Shown one piece after another: positions 25,732-34,889 of a DNA stretch of 64,000 nucleotides (position 1 is the first letter of the stretch; each line of letters begins with the position of its first letter). Location of the stretch: contig NZ_PRDG01000002.1 of NCBI RefSeq assembly GCF_017883985.1, positions 1-64,000 on the forward strand. Direction: 5' to 3'. The position numbers and the translations under genes were made by a program. A model generated the notes under the pieces. That model was not told the DNA's origin, made no database searches, and saw only the letters and a list, made by a program, of their open reading frames with translations. The stretch comes from Streptococcus oricebi (GTDB lineage Bacteria > Bacillota > Bacilli > Lactobacillales > Streptococcaceae).

Positions 25732-27270
25732 ATGAGTATTTTAGAAGTTAAGAATCTGAGTCATGGTTTTGGAGACCGGGCCATTTTTGAGGATGTATCC
25801 TTTCGTCTACTAAAGGGAGAACATATTGGGCTTGTGGGAGCCAATGGGGAAGGGAAATCAACCTTTATGAGTATTGTCACTGGCCAGATGTTGCCCGATG
25901 AAGGCAAGGTTGAGTGGTCCAAGTATGTGACGGCTGGCTATCTGGATCAGCATTCGGTCCTAGAGGAAGGGCAAACAGTTAGAGATGTCCTACGAACAGC
26001 CTTTGATGAACTCTTTAAGACGGAAAGTCGTATCAATGAGATTTACCTGGAGATGGCCGAGGCTGAGGACTATGAGAGCTTGATGGAAGAGGTTGGCGAG
26101 CTCCAAGATCGCTTGGATAGTCGGGATTTCTACAGTCTGGATGCCAAGATTGACGAGGTTGCGCGGGCCTTGGGGGTTATGGACTTCGGTATGGAGACCG
26201 ATGTGACTGCTCTTTCTGGTGGTCAAAGGACCAAGGTCCTGCTGGCCAAGCTCTTGCTTGAAAAGCCAGATATTCTGCTTTTGGATGAGCCAACCAACTA
26301 TTTGGATGCGGAGCATATTGACTGGCTCAAGCGTTATCTGCAAAATTATGAAAATGCCTTTGTCCTCATTTCCCATGATATTCCCTTTTTAAATGATGTA
26401 ATCAATATTGTCTATCATGTAGAAAATCAACATTTGACCCGCTATAGTGGGGACTACTACCAGTTTCAAGAGGTCCATCAGATGAAAAAGGCTCAGCTTG
26501 AAGCGGCCTATGAGCGGCAGCAAAAGGAAATTGCTGATTTGAAGGACTTTGTCAATCGCAATAAGGCCAGGGTAGCGACTAGAAATATGGCCATGTCGCG
26601 TCAGAAAAAGTTGGATAAGATGGACTTGATTGAGTTGCAGGCTGAAAAGCCTAAACCCTCTTTTGATTTTAAGATGGCCCGCACGCCAGGCCGCTTTATC
26701 TTCCAGGCCCAGGACCTTCAAATTGGTTACCAAAAGCCCTTGACTAAACCCTTAAACCTGACCTTTGAACGCAATCAAAAAATTGCGATTATCGGGGCTA
26801 ATGGGATTGGAAAGACCACCCTTTTAAAGAGCCTTTTGGGCTTGCTTCCGGCCCTAGCTGGCCAGATTGAGCGAGGTGACTATTTGGAAGTGGGCTATTT
26901 CGAGCAAGAAGTAGCTGGCGATAAGCGGCAAACCCCACTGCAAGCGGTCTGGGATGCTTTTCCAGCCATGAACCAGGCAGAGGTCAGAGCAGCCCTGGCC
27001 CGCTGTGGTCTAACAGCCAAGCATATCGAGAGTCAAATTCAGGTCCTCTCTGGTGGAGAGCAGGCCAAGGTCCGCCTCTGTCTATTGATGAATCGAGAAA
27101 ATAATGTTCTGGTCCTGGACGAGCCAACCAACCACCTTGATGTGGATGCTAAGGAAGAATTGAAAAGGGCCCTACAAGCCTATAAGGGAAGTATTCTCAT
27201 GGTTTGCCATGAGCCGGACTTTTATGAGGGCTGGGTGAGCCAGGTTTGGGACTTCAATCAGCTGAGCTAG
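25732..27270 (+). CDS. ABC-F family ATPase
   Basis: This 512-residue cytoplasmic protein has two ABC domains and no membrane part, the mark of ABC-F proteins that act on the ribosome. Domain 1 has Walker A GANGEGKST, signature LSGGQRTK and Walker B LLLDEPTNYLD; domain 2 has GANGIGKTT, LSGGEQAK and LVLDEPTNHLD. The linker between them (about 240-315) is basic and helical. Overall it resembles YkpA/YbiT housekeeping members more than long-linker antibiotic resistance proteins, but the exact subfamily needs a tree. Confidence 0.9.
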   Translation: MSILEVKNLSHGFGDRAIFEDVSFRLLKGEHIGLVGANGEGKSTFMSIVTGQMLPDEGKVEWSKYVTAGYLDQHSVLEEGQTVRDVLRTAFDELFKTESRINEIYLEMAEAEDYESLMEEVGELQDRLDSRDFYSLDAKIDEVARALGVMDFGMETDVTALSGGQRTKVLLAKLLLEKPDILLLDEPTNYLDAEHIDWLKRYLQNYENAFVLISHDIPFLNDVINIVYHVENQHLTRYSGDYYQFQEVHQMKKAQLEAAYERQQKEIADLKDFVNRNKARVATRNMAMSRQKKLDKMDLIELQAEKPKPSFDFKMARTPGRFIFQAQDLQIGYQKPLTKPLNLTFERNQKIAIIGANGIGKTTLLKSLLGLLPALAGQIERGDYLEVGYFEQEVAGDKRQTPLQAVWDAFPAMNQAEVRAALARCGLTAKHIESQIQVLSGGEQAKVRLCLLMNRENNVLVLDEPTNHLDVDAKEELKRALQAYKGSILMVCHEPDFYEGWVSQVWDFNQLS

Positions 27271-27301
27271 CCAAAGTCTAGCTAGAGCTTGGTAAATAAA
27301 G

Positions 27302-27343
27302 AAAAAAGATTTGGTGGCTTTGGGGCCGATCAAATCTTTTTTT
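27302..27343. terminator. Bidirectional terminator between the ABC-F and cyclophilin genes
   Basis: AAAAAAGATTTG (27303-27314) pairs with CAAATCTTTTTT (27331-27342). T-tracts are present on both strands between two convergent genes. Confidence 0.8.
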
Positions 27344-27348
27344 GCTTG

Positions 27349-28113
27349 CTATTTTTTCTTGACATCCTTGATGATTTCGATTTTTTGAATCTTAACCTCT
27401 TGTTTGGGTTTGGTGTTATCTTCGGTCTCTAAGTTGGCAATCTTATCAACCACATCCATGCCGTCGATAACCTGGCCAAAGACGGTATAGTTGCCGTCTA
27501 AACTAGGATTTCCGCCCTTTTTATAGGCTTGGATAATCTTTTCTGGATAGGTGTCCTTACTAAGGGCCTTGGACTGGTCTGCTGAGTTTTGGTTGATATA
27601 AAACTGGCTACCATTGGTATCAGGACCTGAATTAGCCATTGCTAGGGCCCCTCTTAGATTATAGAGATAGGGAGAGGTTTCATTTTTAAAGCCTTTGCCA
27701 GAGTCTTTTTTAGTGTCCTTACCCTGCCAGATGGACTGGCCGCCAGAGCCATCGCCCTTAGGATCTCCAGACTGAATCATAAAATCCTTGATAACTCGAT
27801 GGAAGCTAATGCCGTTATAGTAACCCTCTTTCGCATGGGTCAGGAAGTTCTCAACTGCCAAGGGGGCGTATTTGGGAAAGAGCTTGAGGCGGATATCTCC
27901 TTGACTGGTTGTCATTTTGACTTCGGCTTCATTTTCTCCTACCTTATTGGAGAGTTGGGGGAAGTAGGCATTTTTATTAGTTAGAGCGGCTGTTTTTTCT
28001 TTTTCTGCTAGGCTGGAATCAACATAGTCATTTCCGCGCAAGCTCCGTTGAATACTGGTACAGCCTGTCAAGACAAGACCAGCAGCAAGTCCTAAAATAA
28101 TTAGTTTTTTCAT
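27349..28113 (-). CDS. slrA: Cyclophilin-type peptidyl-prolyl isomerase lipoprotein
   Basis: This is a surface-anchored cyclophilin. The start is taken at MKKLIILG (ATG 28113, AAAGGAAG upstream), giving 254 residues; a longer frame to 28173 runs over the promoter. The signal peptide ends in LTGC with lipidated Cys18. The cyclophilin domain (about 65-250) has SFHRVIKDFMIQSGDP, GALAMANSGPDTNGSQFYI and the FGQVIDGMDVVD strand. It corresponds to the streptococcal rotamase lipoprotein SlrA, which affects colonisation in pneumococcus. Confidence 0.88.
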   Translation of the reverse strand: MKKLIILGLAAGLVLTGCTSIQRSLRGNDYVDSSLAEKEKTAALTNKNAYFPQLSNKVGENEAEVKMTTSQGDIRLKLFPKYAPLAVENFLTHAKEGYYNGISFHRVIKDFMIQSGDPKGDGSGGQSIWQGKDTKKDSGKGFKNETSPYLYNLRGALAMANSGPDTNGSQFYINQNSADQSKALSKDTYPEKIIQAYKKGGNPSLDGNYTVFGQVIDGMDVVDKIANLETEDNTKPKQEVKIQKIEIIKDVKKK

Positions 28114-28144
28114 AGTCTTCCTTTCTGAATGATGGACTATTGAC

Positions 28145-28173
28145 ATTTTACTATAAAGACCAGCCTTTTTCAA
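28145..28173 (-). promoter_or_regulatory. Promoter of the cyclophilin lipoprotein gene
   Basis: On the minus strand TTGAAA (28173-28168), 17 bp, TAAAAT (28150-28145), 31 bp before the start codon. Confidence 0.6.
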
Positions 28174-28508
28174 ACCTTTCTGCTAGAAAAACTAAAAAAT
28201 TAGTCTCCTCCCTAAAAGAAAATAGATAAATTATATAAAAACTAGCTTTAAGAAATAAAGGAAGAATACCCTTGCAAGGAGCATGAAAAGAACTTTATAT
28301 CAGGCTTGCCAACTATCTTGGTAGAGAGCTGACAGTCCCTGGCCTTATCCACTTTACTTTCAGGGTCTAGTCTTGGTTTACTGGTCTTGCTAATCCAGAA
28401 TATTAGTGGAAGCAGATGGGTTCAAGTAAATCATAAGGGGATTTGGGGCAACAAATTTTTTCTTAGACGCTTGAAATAAGCTGGGCTTATTTTTCTATTT
28501 GATATTGA
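28174..28508 (+). other. Gene-free interval with a terminator-like hairpin
   Basis: No coding frame of note is seen. AAATAAGC (28474-28481) pairs with GCTTATTT (28485-28492) around a TGG loop and is followed by T residues, as if a plus-strand transcript ended here just before the ftsK promoter. TTGCAA and TATATC spaced 18 bp near 28273-28302 could start such an RNA. An unannotated small RNA is possible but unproven. Confidence 0.35.
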
Positions 28509-28537
28509 TTGGACTAAGGGCCGTCTTATGGTATAAT
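28509..28537 (+). promoter_or_regulatory. Promoter of ftsK
   Basis: TTGGAC (28509-28514), 17 bp, TATAAT (28532-28537) with TGG before it. The start codon is only 8 bp after the -10, so the transcript would be leaderless or nearly so; no clear ribosome binding site precedes the ATG. Confidence 0.65.
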
Positions 28538-28544
28538 AGAGCTT

Positions 28545-30845
28545 ATGGCAAGTAAGAAAAAATCAAGTAAGGGGCGGACGACAAGACGCCCAACCAAGGC
28601 AGAATTAGAAAGGCAAAAAGCTATTAAAAGAATGATAGTCAGCTTTATGCTGGCTTTTATCCTCCTTTTTGCCGCTTTGAAATTAGGGGCCTTTGGTATC
28701 AGTATTTATAATCTCATCAGACTAGGAGTGGGGAGTTTGGCCTATCTAGCGATTGGGGCTAGCCTTGTCTACCTCTTTTTCTTCAAGTGGTTGGGCAAGC
28801 ATGAGGGCTCTGTATCAGGCTTTTTGAGTGCCTTTGCAGGCCTGGCCCTAATCTTTCAGGCTTATTTTGTAGACGTTTTGGCCCTAAAAGGGCAGGTTTT
28901 GCAGACCACTCTTTCTCGTGTCTTGGCTGATCTCTTGGCCTTTAAGGTCAGCTCCTTTGCAGGAGGAGGTTTGATTGGAGCCCTTCTTTATGCGCCGATT
29001 TCCTTTTTATTTTCAAATATCGGCAGCTACTTTATCGGACTTTTGCTTATCTTACTGGGTGGACTCTTGGTTAGTCCTTGGTCTATTTATGATTTGGCTG
29101 AAAAAGTCGGCCAGCTCTTTCAGCTCTGGTTGGCCAAGCGGGAAGAAAAACGGCAACAACGTTTTGTAGAAAAAGAAGAGAAGGCAAAGGCGGCGGCTAG
29201 TCAGGCAGAAGCTGCCAAGAAAGAGTTAGCACAAGAAGAATTTTTCGACCAGACCATTATGGAAGAATTGCCTCCAGAAGTTGAAGAGCATGAGCCGGAG
29301 ATTTTCGACTATGACCCCCATGCTCCTTTGAATTTTGAAAGAGAATCAGACCAAGATTTGGAAGCAGACGAGATGGCAGACGAAGAGGAGTTGGAAGTTG
29401 ATTTCCGCCCCCAGGAAAGTCTGGACTATAAACTTCCAAGTCTGTCCTTATTCGCTCCTGATAAGCCTAAAAACCAGTCCAAGGAAAAGAGGCTAGTGCG
29501 GGAGAATATCAAAATTTTGGAAGAAACCTTTGCTAGCTTTGGGATTCGTGTGGTGGTTGAAAGGGCTGAAATCGGCCCCTCCGTCACCAAGTATGAGGTC
29601 AAGCCTGCCGTAGGTGTTAGGGTCAATCGAATTTCTAACCTAGCCGATGACTTGGCCCTGGCCCTAGCTGCCAAGGATGTGCGAATAGAGGCTCCTATTC
29701 CCGGTAAGTCCCTGGTTGGGATAGAAGTGCCCAATTCAGAAGTCGCAACGGTGACCTTCCGTGAACTTTGGGAGCAGTCCAAGACAGAAGCCAATAAACT
29801 CTTGGAAATTCCCTTGGGGAAGGCTGTCAATGGCTCTGTTCGTTCCTTTGATTTAGCGAAAATGCCGCATTTGTTGGTGGCGGGTTCGACTGGTTCGGGT
29901 AAATCCGTTGCAGTTAATGGGATTATTGCCAGCATTCTTATGAAGGCGAGACCAGATGAGGTCAAGTTTATGATGGTAGACCCCAAGATGGTCGAGTTGT
30001 CTGTCTATAATGATATTCCTCACTTACTGATTCCCGTTGTCACCAATCCGCGCAAGGCCAGTCGTGCCCTGCAAAAGGTGGTTGATGAGATGGAGAATCG
30101 CTATGAACTCTTCTCTAAGGTAGGGGCTAGAAATATTGCTGGCTATAATGCCAAGGTAGCTGAATACAATGCCCAGTCCGAATACAAGCAGATTCCCCTC
30201 CCTCTTATCGTCGTCATCGTCGATGAATTGGCTGACCTCATGATGGTAGCTAGTAAGGAGGTAGAAGATGCCATTATCCGCCTGGGACAAAAGGCCCGGG
30301 CTGCAGGTATCCACATGATTCTAGCCACCCAGCGCCCTTCTGTTGATGTTATTTCTGGTCTGATTAAGGCCAATGTACCCTCAAGAATTGCCTTTGCCGT
30401 CTCAAGTGGAACGGATAGTCGGACCATTCTTGATGAAAATGGGGCAGAAAAATTGCTGGGTCGAGGAGATATGCTCTTTAAACCTATCGATGAAAATCAT
30501 CCGGTCCGCCTTCAGGGATCCTTTATCTCTGATCAGGAGGTAGAAAATATCGTCTCCTTTATCAAGGATCAAGCCGAGGCTGACTATGATGAAAGCTTTG
30601 ATCCGGGTGAAGTTGCTGAAGGAGATAGTGAAAGTGGCCAGGACTTGGATGAGCAGGGAGATCCCCTCTTTGAAGAAGCCAAGGCCTTAGTGATTGAGAC
30701 CCAGAAAGCCTCTGCCTCCATGATTCAAAGACGCTTATCTGTCGGCTTTAATCGGGCAACTCGCCTGATGGAAGAGCTAGAAGCAGCTGGCGTAATCGGT
30801 CCAGCTGAGGGGACCAAACCGCGTAAGGTTTTACAGACCGGCTAG
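28545..30845 (+). CDS. ftsK: DNA translocase FtsK/SpoIIIE
   Basis: FtsK pumps chromosomal DNA away from the closing septum. The 766-residue protein has a basic N-terminus, four to five membrane helices (about 28-190), an acidic/glutamine linker (about 200-320), the RecA-like motor with Walker A GSTGSGKS (around residue 447) and [11 protein letters not shown], and the C-terminal winged-helix gamma domain (about 695-760, [20 protein letters not shown]) that reads polar DNA motifs. Length is normal. Its promoter appears to place the start codon almost at the transcript end. Confidence 0.96.
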   Translation: MASKKKSSKGRTTRRPTKAELERQKAIKRMIVSFMLAFILLFAALKLGAFGISIYNLIRLGVGSLAYLAIGASLVYLFFFKWLGKHEGSVSGFLSAFAGLALIFQAYFVDVLALKGQVLQTTLSRVLADLLAFKVSSFAGGGLIGALLYAPISFLFSNIGSYFIGLLLILLGGLLVSPWSIYDLAEKVGQLFQLWLAKREEKRQQRFVEKEEKAKAAASQAEAAKKELAQEEFFDQTIMEELPPEVEEHEPEIFDYDPHAPLNFERESDQDLEADEMADEEELEVDFRPQESLDYKLPSLSLFAPDKPKNQSKEKRLVRENIKILEETFASFGIRVVVERAEIGPSVTKYEVKPAVGVRVNRISNLADDLALALAAKDVRIEAPIPGKSLVGIEVPNSEVATVTFRELWEQSKTEANKLLEIPLGKAVNGSVRSFDLAKMPHLLVAGSTGSGKSVAVNGIIASILMKARPDEVKFMMVDPKMVELSVYNDIPHLLIPVVTNPRKASRALQKVVDEMENRYELFSKVGARNIAGYNAKVAEYNAQSEYKQIPLPLIVVIVDELADLMMVASKEVEDAIIRLGQKARAAGIHMILATQRPSVDVISGLIKANVPSRIAFAVSSGTDSRTILDENGAEKLLGRGDMLFKPIDENHPVRLQGSFISDQEVENIVSFIKDQAEADYDESFDPGEVAEGDSESGQDLDEQGDPLFEEAKALVIETQKASASMIQRRLSVGFNRATRLMEELEAAGVIGPAEGTKPRKVLQTG

Positions 30846-30983
30846 ACAAGAGACAGAAAAGGTCCTTATTGAACAGACTAGCTCCTATGTAAAAGTCTAG
30901 TTGTTCTTCTGTTAGCAGTTTTAAAGACTTATTGAGCTGGGAGGCACTTGCCTCCGCCTCCTTTTATTAGGAAAGGAACTATT

Positions 30984-31370
30984 ATGAAATTTGACAGCTT
31001 CCACCATATTGCTATCATTGGCCACGATTATGAGAAAAGCCGGGAATTTTATGTTGATAAGCTGGGTTTTGAGCAGCTAGATTTACATGTCCGTCCCGAT
31101 AAGGGGGATATCTTGTTTAATGTCAGAAAGGGCCAGCTGACCTTGGAGATTTTTATCAAGCCAGAGGCACCATTAAGGCCTGCCCTGCCTAAGCCCGAGC
31201 ATACAGGACTCAGGCACCTAGCCTTTAAGGTGGCTGATGTAGAGGCTTGCCTAGCGAGCTTTGACCAATTAGGGATTGCCCACCAAGGACTAAGGTATGA
31301 TGACTTTGACGGTAAAAAAATGGCCTTCTTCTTTGATCCAGACGGCCAACCCTTGGAGATTCATGAATAA
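30984..31370 (+). CDS. VOC family protein (glyoxalase-like, GloA2 type)
   Basis: The 128-residue protein is a single vicinal-oxygen-chelate domain: FDSFHHIAIIGHDYEKSREFY at the N-terminus with a metal-binding His, TGLRHLAFKVADVE in the middle, and FFFDPDGQPLEIHE with the C-terminal metal-binding Glu. The closest recognised type is YaeR/GloA2. The start was placed at MKFDSFHH (AAAGGAA upstream) rather than the proline-rich extension from 30948. Substrate unknown. Confidence 0.85.
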   Translation: MKFDSFHHIAIIGHDYEKSREFYVDKLGFEQLDLHVRPDKGDILFNVRKGQLTLEIFIKPEAPLRPALPKPEHTGLRHLAFKVADVEACLASFDQLGIAHQGLRYDDFDGKKMAFFFDPDGQPLEIHE

Positions 31371-31409
31371 AAAAATAATCAGGCTAGTTGACTAGTCTGA
31401 TTATTTTTT
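31369..31409. terminator. Bidirectional terminator between convergent genes
   Basis: AAAAAATAATCAG (31371-31383) pairs with CTGATTATTTTTT (31397-31409), with inner CTAG pairs. It overlaps the stop codons of both the VOC gene and the DUF3397 gene. Confidence 0.85.
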
Positions 31410-31754
31410 GAGAAAGAGGCCGATAACAATGGCCAGGTACATAAGAAAGGTCAGAATAAAACCAGCCCGCCAGAAAAACTTAAAGAACTTGGGATAGTAA
31501 AAGGAGCGTTTCTTTTTAAGGAAGTAAATGGTGATAGCGATAGCTAAGAGTCCTAGGGCCAAGACCAGTTGGGGCAGAAAGCTATGGTAGTAGGCCTTGT
31601 CTGTGATGAAGTAAAGCTCCAAAACAAAAAGCGGAAAAGCTAAATCTGCAAAGTTTAGGCCGAATTTCTTTAGGTTGAAGAAGCGACTAATAATAATGGT
31701 AACCAGCGGAGTTAAAAAGACAAAGAGGACCGCAGAAATTTTCAATAGTATCAT
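31401..31754 (-). CDS. DUF3397 family membrane protein
   Basis: The 117-residue protein has four hydrophobic helices (about 5-22, 37-50, 60-79 and 95-114) with basic loops (NLKKF, KKKRSFYYPKFFKFF) and a KK C-terminus. Size and pattern fit DUF3397, a lactobacillales membrane protein of unknown function often found next to rplK-rplA in streptococci. No partner or regulation can be read from the sequence. Confidence 0.75.
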   Translation of the reverse strand: MILLKISAVLFVFLTPLVTIIISRFFNLKKFGLNFADLAFPLFVLELYFITDKAYYHSFLPQLVLALGLLAIAITIYFLKKKRSFYYPKFFKFFWRAGFILTFLMYLAIVIGLFLKK

Positions 31755-31807
31755 AGATTTATTTTACCATAAAATGGGTAAAAAAGAAGGGGGAAGTGAT
31801 TTTTTTC

Positions 31808-31835
31808 TTGCAATTTAGAAAGATTAGTGTATAAT
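31808..31835 (+). promoter_or_regulatory. Promoter of rplK-rplA
   Basis: TTGCAA (31808-31813), 16 bp, TATAAT (31830-31835). A leader of about 72 nt precedes rplK. Confidence 0.75.
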
Positions 31836-31913
31836 AGAAAGGTATGCGATAAGCATACTTGTGGGAGGTAAAAATCTTACATTACCGAAAGAACCACAAA
31901 GGAGGATTTTAAA

Positions 31914-32339
31914 ATGGCTAAAAAAGTCGAAAAACTTGTAAAATTGCAAATTCCTGCCGGTAAAGCGACACCAGCTCCACCAGTTGGACCAGCACTTGGT
32001 CAAGCAGGAATCAACATTATGGGATTCACCAAAGAGTTTAACGCTCGTACAGCTGATCAAGCTGGTATGATTATCCCAGTTGTTATCTCAGTATATGAAG
32101 ACAAATCATTTACTTTCGTAACAAAAACCCCACCTGCTGCTGTTCTCTTGAAGAAAGCTGCTGGTGTTGAAAAAGGTTCAGGTACACCAAACACAGCTAA
32201 GGTTGCAACAGTTACTCGTGCGCAAGTACAAGAAATTGCTGAAACTAAGATGCCAGATTTGAACGCTGCAAATATTGAATCTGCAATGCGTATGATTGAA
32301 GGTACTGCTCGTTCTATGGGATTCACTGTTGTTGACTAA
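31914..32339 (+). CDS. rplK: 50S ribosomal protein L11
   Basis: L11 binds the GTPase-associated centre of 23S rRNA. The 141-residue protein has the proline-rich hinge [18 protein letters not shown] and the C-terminal rRNA-binding domain ([15 protein letters not shown]). AAAGGAGG precedes the ATG. It is the first gene of a two-gene ribosomal operon with strongly biased codons. Confidence 0.98.
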   Translation: MAKKVEKLVKLQIPAGKATPAPPVGPALGQAGINIMGFTKEFNARTADQAGMIIPVVISVYEDKSFTFVTKTPPAAVLLKKAAGVEKGSGTPNTAKVATVTRAQVQEIAETKMPDLNAANIESAMRMIEGTARSMGFTVVD

Positions 32340-32431
32340 TCAATAACAAACCCTAGACCCGCTCACTTCATCATGACTGAGTGACGTGGGAGATGAAAAT
32401 CGATTGAACCACTTTACAAGGAGAATATAAA

Positions 32432-33121
32432 ATGGCTAAAAAAAGCAAACAACTTCGTGCTGCACTTGAGAAAATCGACAGCACAAAAGCATACAGCGTA
32501 GAAGAAGCTGTAGCACTTGCAAAAGAAACTAACTTTGCAAAATTTGATGCAACTGTAGAAGTTGCTTACAACTTGAATATTGACGTTAAAAAAGCGGATC
32601 AACAAATCCGTGGTGCAATGGTCCTTCCAAACGGTACTGGTAAGACTCAACGCGTACTTGTTTTCGCGCGTGGTGCCAAGGCTGAAGAAGCTAAGGCTGC
32701 TGGTGCTGACTTTGTCGGTGAAGAAGACCTCGTTGAAAAAATCAACGGTGGTTGGCTTGACTTTGATGTGGTTGTTGCAACCCCTGACATGATGGCTCTT
32801 GTAGGACGTCTCGGACGGGTCCTTGGACCTCGTAACCTGATGCCAAACCCTAAAACTGGTACTGTAACTATGGATGTTGCTAAGGCAGTTGAAGAGTCTA
32901 AGGGTGGTAAGATTACCTATCGTGCAGACCGCGCAGGTAACGTACAAGCAATCATCGGTAAGGTATCATTTGATGCTGACAAGTTGGTTGAAAACTTCAA
33001 GGCTTTCAACGATGTTATCGTAAAAGCAAAACCAGCTACTGCTAAAGGTACCTACATGACCAACCTAACTATCACCACTACTCAAGGTGTTGGTATCAAG
33101 GTTGACCCAAGTTCATTTTAA
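32432..33121 (+). CDS. rplA: 50S ribosomal protein L1
   Basis: L1 forms the L1 stalk, binds 23S rRNA and commonly represses its own mRNA. The 229-residue protein has the typical [16 protein letters not shown] start, [21 protein letters not shown] in the middle and [14 protein letters not shown] near the end. It lies 92 bp after rplK; this gap contains a small hairpin (GCTCACTTCATCATGACTGAGTGACG region) where an L1 autoregulatory site might lie, which is inference. Confidence 0.98.
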   Translation: MAKKSKQLRAALEKIDSTKAYSVEEAVALAKETNFAKFDATVEVAYNLNIDVKKADQQIRGAMVLPNGTGKTQRVLVFARGAKAEEAKAAGADFVGEEDLVEKINGGWLDFDVVVATPDMMALVGRLGRVLGPRNLMPNPKTGTVTMDVAKAVEESKGGKITYRADRAGNVQAIIGKVSFDADKLVENFKAFNDVIVKAKPATAKGTYMTNLTITTTQGVGIKVDPSSF

Positions 33122-33141
33122 TTGATAAAAAAATCGATATG

Positions 33142-33169
33142 AAAAACTCTGCCTCGGGTGGAGTTTTTT
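33142..33169 (+). terminator. Terminator of rplKA
   Basis: AAAAACTC (33142-33149) pairs with GAGTTTTTT (33161-33169) around a GCCTCGGGTG loop. Confidence 0.75.
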
Positions 33170-33228
33170 CTGTTCATCTGCTTTATTTTATAGTATGATA
33201 AAGGAAAATTAGGCGGAGGATATTTTTA

Positions 33229-33717
33229 ATGACTGAGCGACTTTGTTATTTTGTAGGGACGGCTTTTGGTCAAGAAGACCAAAGTGAAAGGTTTTTGAGC
33301 CAAAACTGCTGGGAACTTGGTTGGAAGGGTCAAGAAGAGAATAAGCAGTATATAAAGATGAAAAAACTCTATGATCAAATGAAGGTGGGCGATTATCTTG
33401 CTCTCAAGGCTACCTATACTAAAAGTAAAGATTTACCTTTTGCCAATCCTAAAGGGGAGAAGGTTTCAACGATGAAGATTAAGGCCTTGGGGAAGATTAG
33501 GGAGAAGATTGATGATGGGCATACTGTCCTTGTCGATTGGGATAGAAATTTTAAGGAAAAAGAATGGTATTTTTCGACCTACCAGCAGACCATTTGGCAG
33601 GTCAAAGATCAAAGTCCTGTTAAAAAAGCTCTGCTAGACTTTGTCTTGGACAACAAGAACCAGGACTATAATTGGTTTTTAGCCCAGGAGAAATGGTCCA
33701 AATACCGAGAGAAGTAA
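33229..33717 (+). CDS. Stand-alone McrB N-terminal-like (EVE/PUA-fold) protein
   Basis: The 162-residue protein reads like the N-terminal recognition domain of certain McrB-type AAA GTPases of type IV restriction: CYFVGTAFGQEDQSERFL, then MKVGDYLALKATYTKS, LPFANPKGEKVSTMKIKALG, VLVDWDRNFKEKEWYFSTY and TIWQV. In those proteins this part senses modified bases. Here no AAA motor follows: the frame ends normally and dhaK comes next. It has its own GGAGG-preceded ATG. It may be a remnant, a separate nucleic-acid reader, or part of a split system whose other part lies elsewhere. Confidence 0.6.
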   Translation: MTERLCYFVGTAFGQEDQSERFLSQNCWELGWKGQEENKQYIKMKKLYDQMKVGDYLALKATYTKSKDLPFANPKGEKVSTMKIKALGKIREKIDDGHTVLVDWDRNFKEKEWYFSTYQQTIWQVKDQSPVKKALLDFVLDNKNQDYNWFLAQEKWSKYREK

Positions 33718-33795
33718 ACCTATACTAAAAATTGTCTGAATCTAAGCTAGTCCTGTAGAGGGGCTAGTTTTCATATACAGTTTAGAAAAAATAAA

Positions 33796-33833
33796 TGTTA
33801 GCGCTTTCGTTTTTGCTTCTTTCCTGATAAAAT
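33796..33833 (+). promoter_or_regulatory. cre site and extended -10 promoter of dhaKLM
   Basis: Read on the minus strand, 33810-33796 is ACGAAAGCGCTAACA, one mismatch from the cre consensus. TGATAAAAT (33825-33833) is an extended -10 at 60 bp before dhaK. CcpA binding upstream of the -10 would give catabolite repression. Confidence 0.65.
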
Positions 33834-33893
33834 AGAGGTAAGAAATCTTTTGCTTAATTTTCAGAAAATTAGGCAGCTAGTAAAGGAGTCGCT

Positions 33894-34880
33894 ATGAAAA
33901 AAATTATAAATGATGCAAGTGCTGTTGTGGACCAGATGTTGGATGGTTTGGCTTATATTCATGGAGATTTGGTGGAAAGGTTGGATGGTTTTGACTCGAT
34001 TATCCGAAAAAGCCCCAAGACCGGAAGGGTAGCCCTGGTATCAGGTGGAGGTTCTGGTCACGAACCTGCCCATGCTGGTTTTGTGGGCGAGGGTATGCTA
34101 TCGGCCGCTGTTTGTGGGGCGGTCTTTACCTCACCGACTCCAGATCAAATTTTAGAGGCTATTAAGGCAGCTGATGAAGGAGCCGGGGTCTTTCTGATTA
34201 TTAAGAATTACTCGGGCGATATTATGAATTTTGAGATGGCTCAGGAATTAGCTGAAATGGAGGGAATTGAGGTTGCAAGTGTCGTGGTTGATGACGATAT
34301 TGCTGTTGAGGATAGCCTCTATACTCAAGGACGGCGTGGAGTTGCTGGCACAATTTTTGTTCACAAAATTCTTGGTCATGCGGCTAGGGCAGGAAAATCT
34401 TTGGCTGAGATTAAGGCTCTAGCAGATGAGTTGGTCCCAGAGCTTTCCACTCTAGGACTGGCTCTATCAGGAGCAACCGTTCCGGAAGTTGGTAAACCTG
34501 GTTTTGTCTTGTCAGATGATGAAATTGAGTACGGCATTGGAATCCATGGGGAACCGGGCTATCGGCGCGAAAAGATGCAGACCTCCAAGGTCTTGGCTCA
34601 AGAATTGACTGAAAAACTACTGGCTTCTTTTGAGGCTAGGGAGGGGAAGTTTGCTCTCTTAATCAATGGTATGGGGGCAACTCCCCTGATGGAGCAATAT
34701 ATCTTTGCTAAGGATGTTGCAGGTTTTTTGGAACAGGCAGGTCTTCAGGTTGCCTATAAAAAATTAGGGAACTATATGACCTCGATTGATATGGCTGGTT
34801 TGTCCTTGACCTTGCTTAAGATTAAGGATGAGGCTTGGTTAACAGCCTTAAATAGTCCAGTTACAACGATTGCTTGGTAA
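33894..34880 (+). CDS. dhaK: Dihydroxyacetone kinase subunit DhaK
   Basis: DhaK binds dihydroxyacetone covalently through a histidine and receives phosphate from ADP bound to DhaL. The 328-residue protein has the phosphate-site GGGSGHEPAHAGFVG near the N-terminus, the KNYSGDIMNFEMA loop and the substrate-binding His218 in IGIHGEPGYRR. AAGGAG precedes the ATG. It is the first gene of dhaKLM, with gaps of 9 and 4 bp. No dhaS or dhaQ activator gene is present beside it. Confidence 0.96.
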   Translation: MKKIINDASAVVDQMLDGLAYIHGDLVERLDGFDSIIRKSPKTGRVALVSGGGSGHEPAHAGFVGEGMLSAAVCGAVFTSPTPDQILEAIKAADEGAGVFLIIKNYSGDIMNFEMAQELAEMEGIEVASVVVDDDIAVEDSLYTQGRRGVAGTIFVHKILGHAARAGKSLAEIKALADELVPELSTLGLALSGATVPEVGKPGFVLSDDEIEYGIGIHGEPGYRREKMQTSKVLAQELTEKLLASFEAREGKFALLINGMGATPLMEQYIFAKDVAGFLEQAGLQVAYKKLGNYMTSIDMAGLSLTLLKIKDEAWLTALNSPVTTIAW

Positions 34881-34889
34881 GGAGGATTT

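Noticed and set aside
29426..29986. 186-codon minus-strand frame
   Set aside because: Antisense shadow of the ftsK motor domain; the plus frame has clear FtsK motifs throughout.
32414..32947. 177-codon minus-strand frame
   Set aside because: Antisense shadow of rplA, created by its biased codon use.
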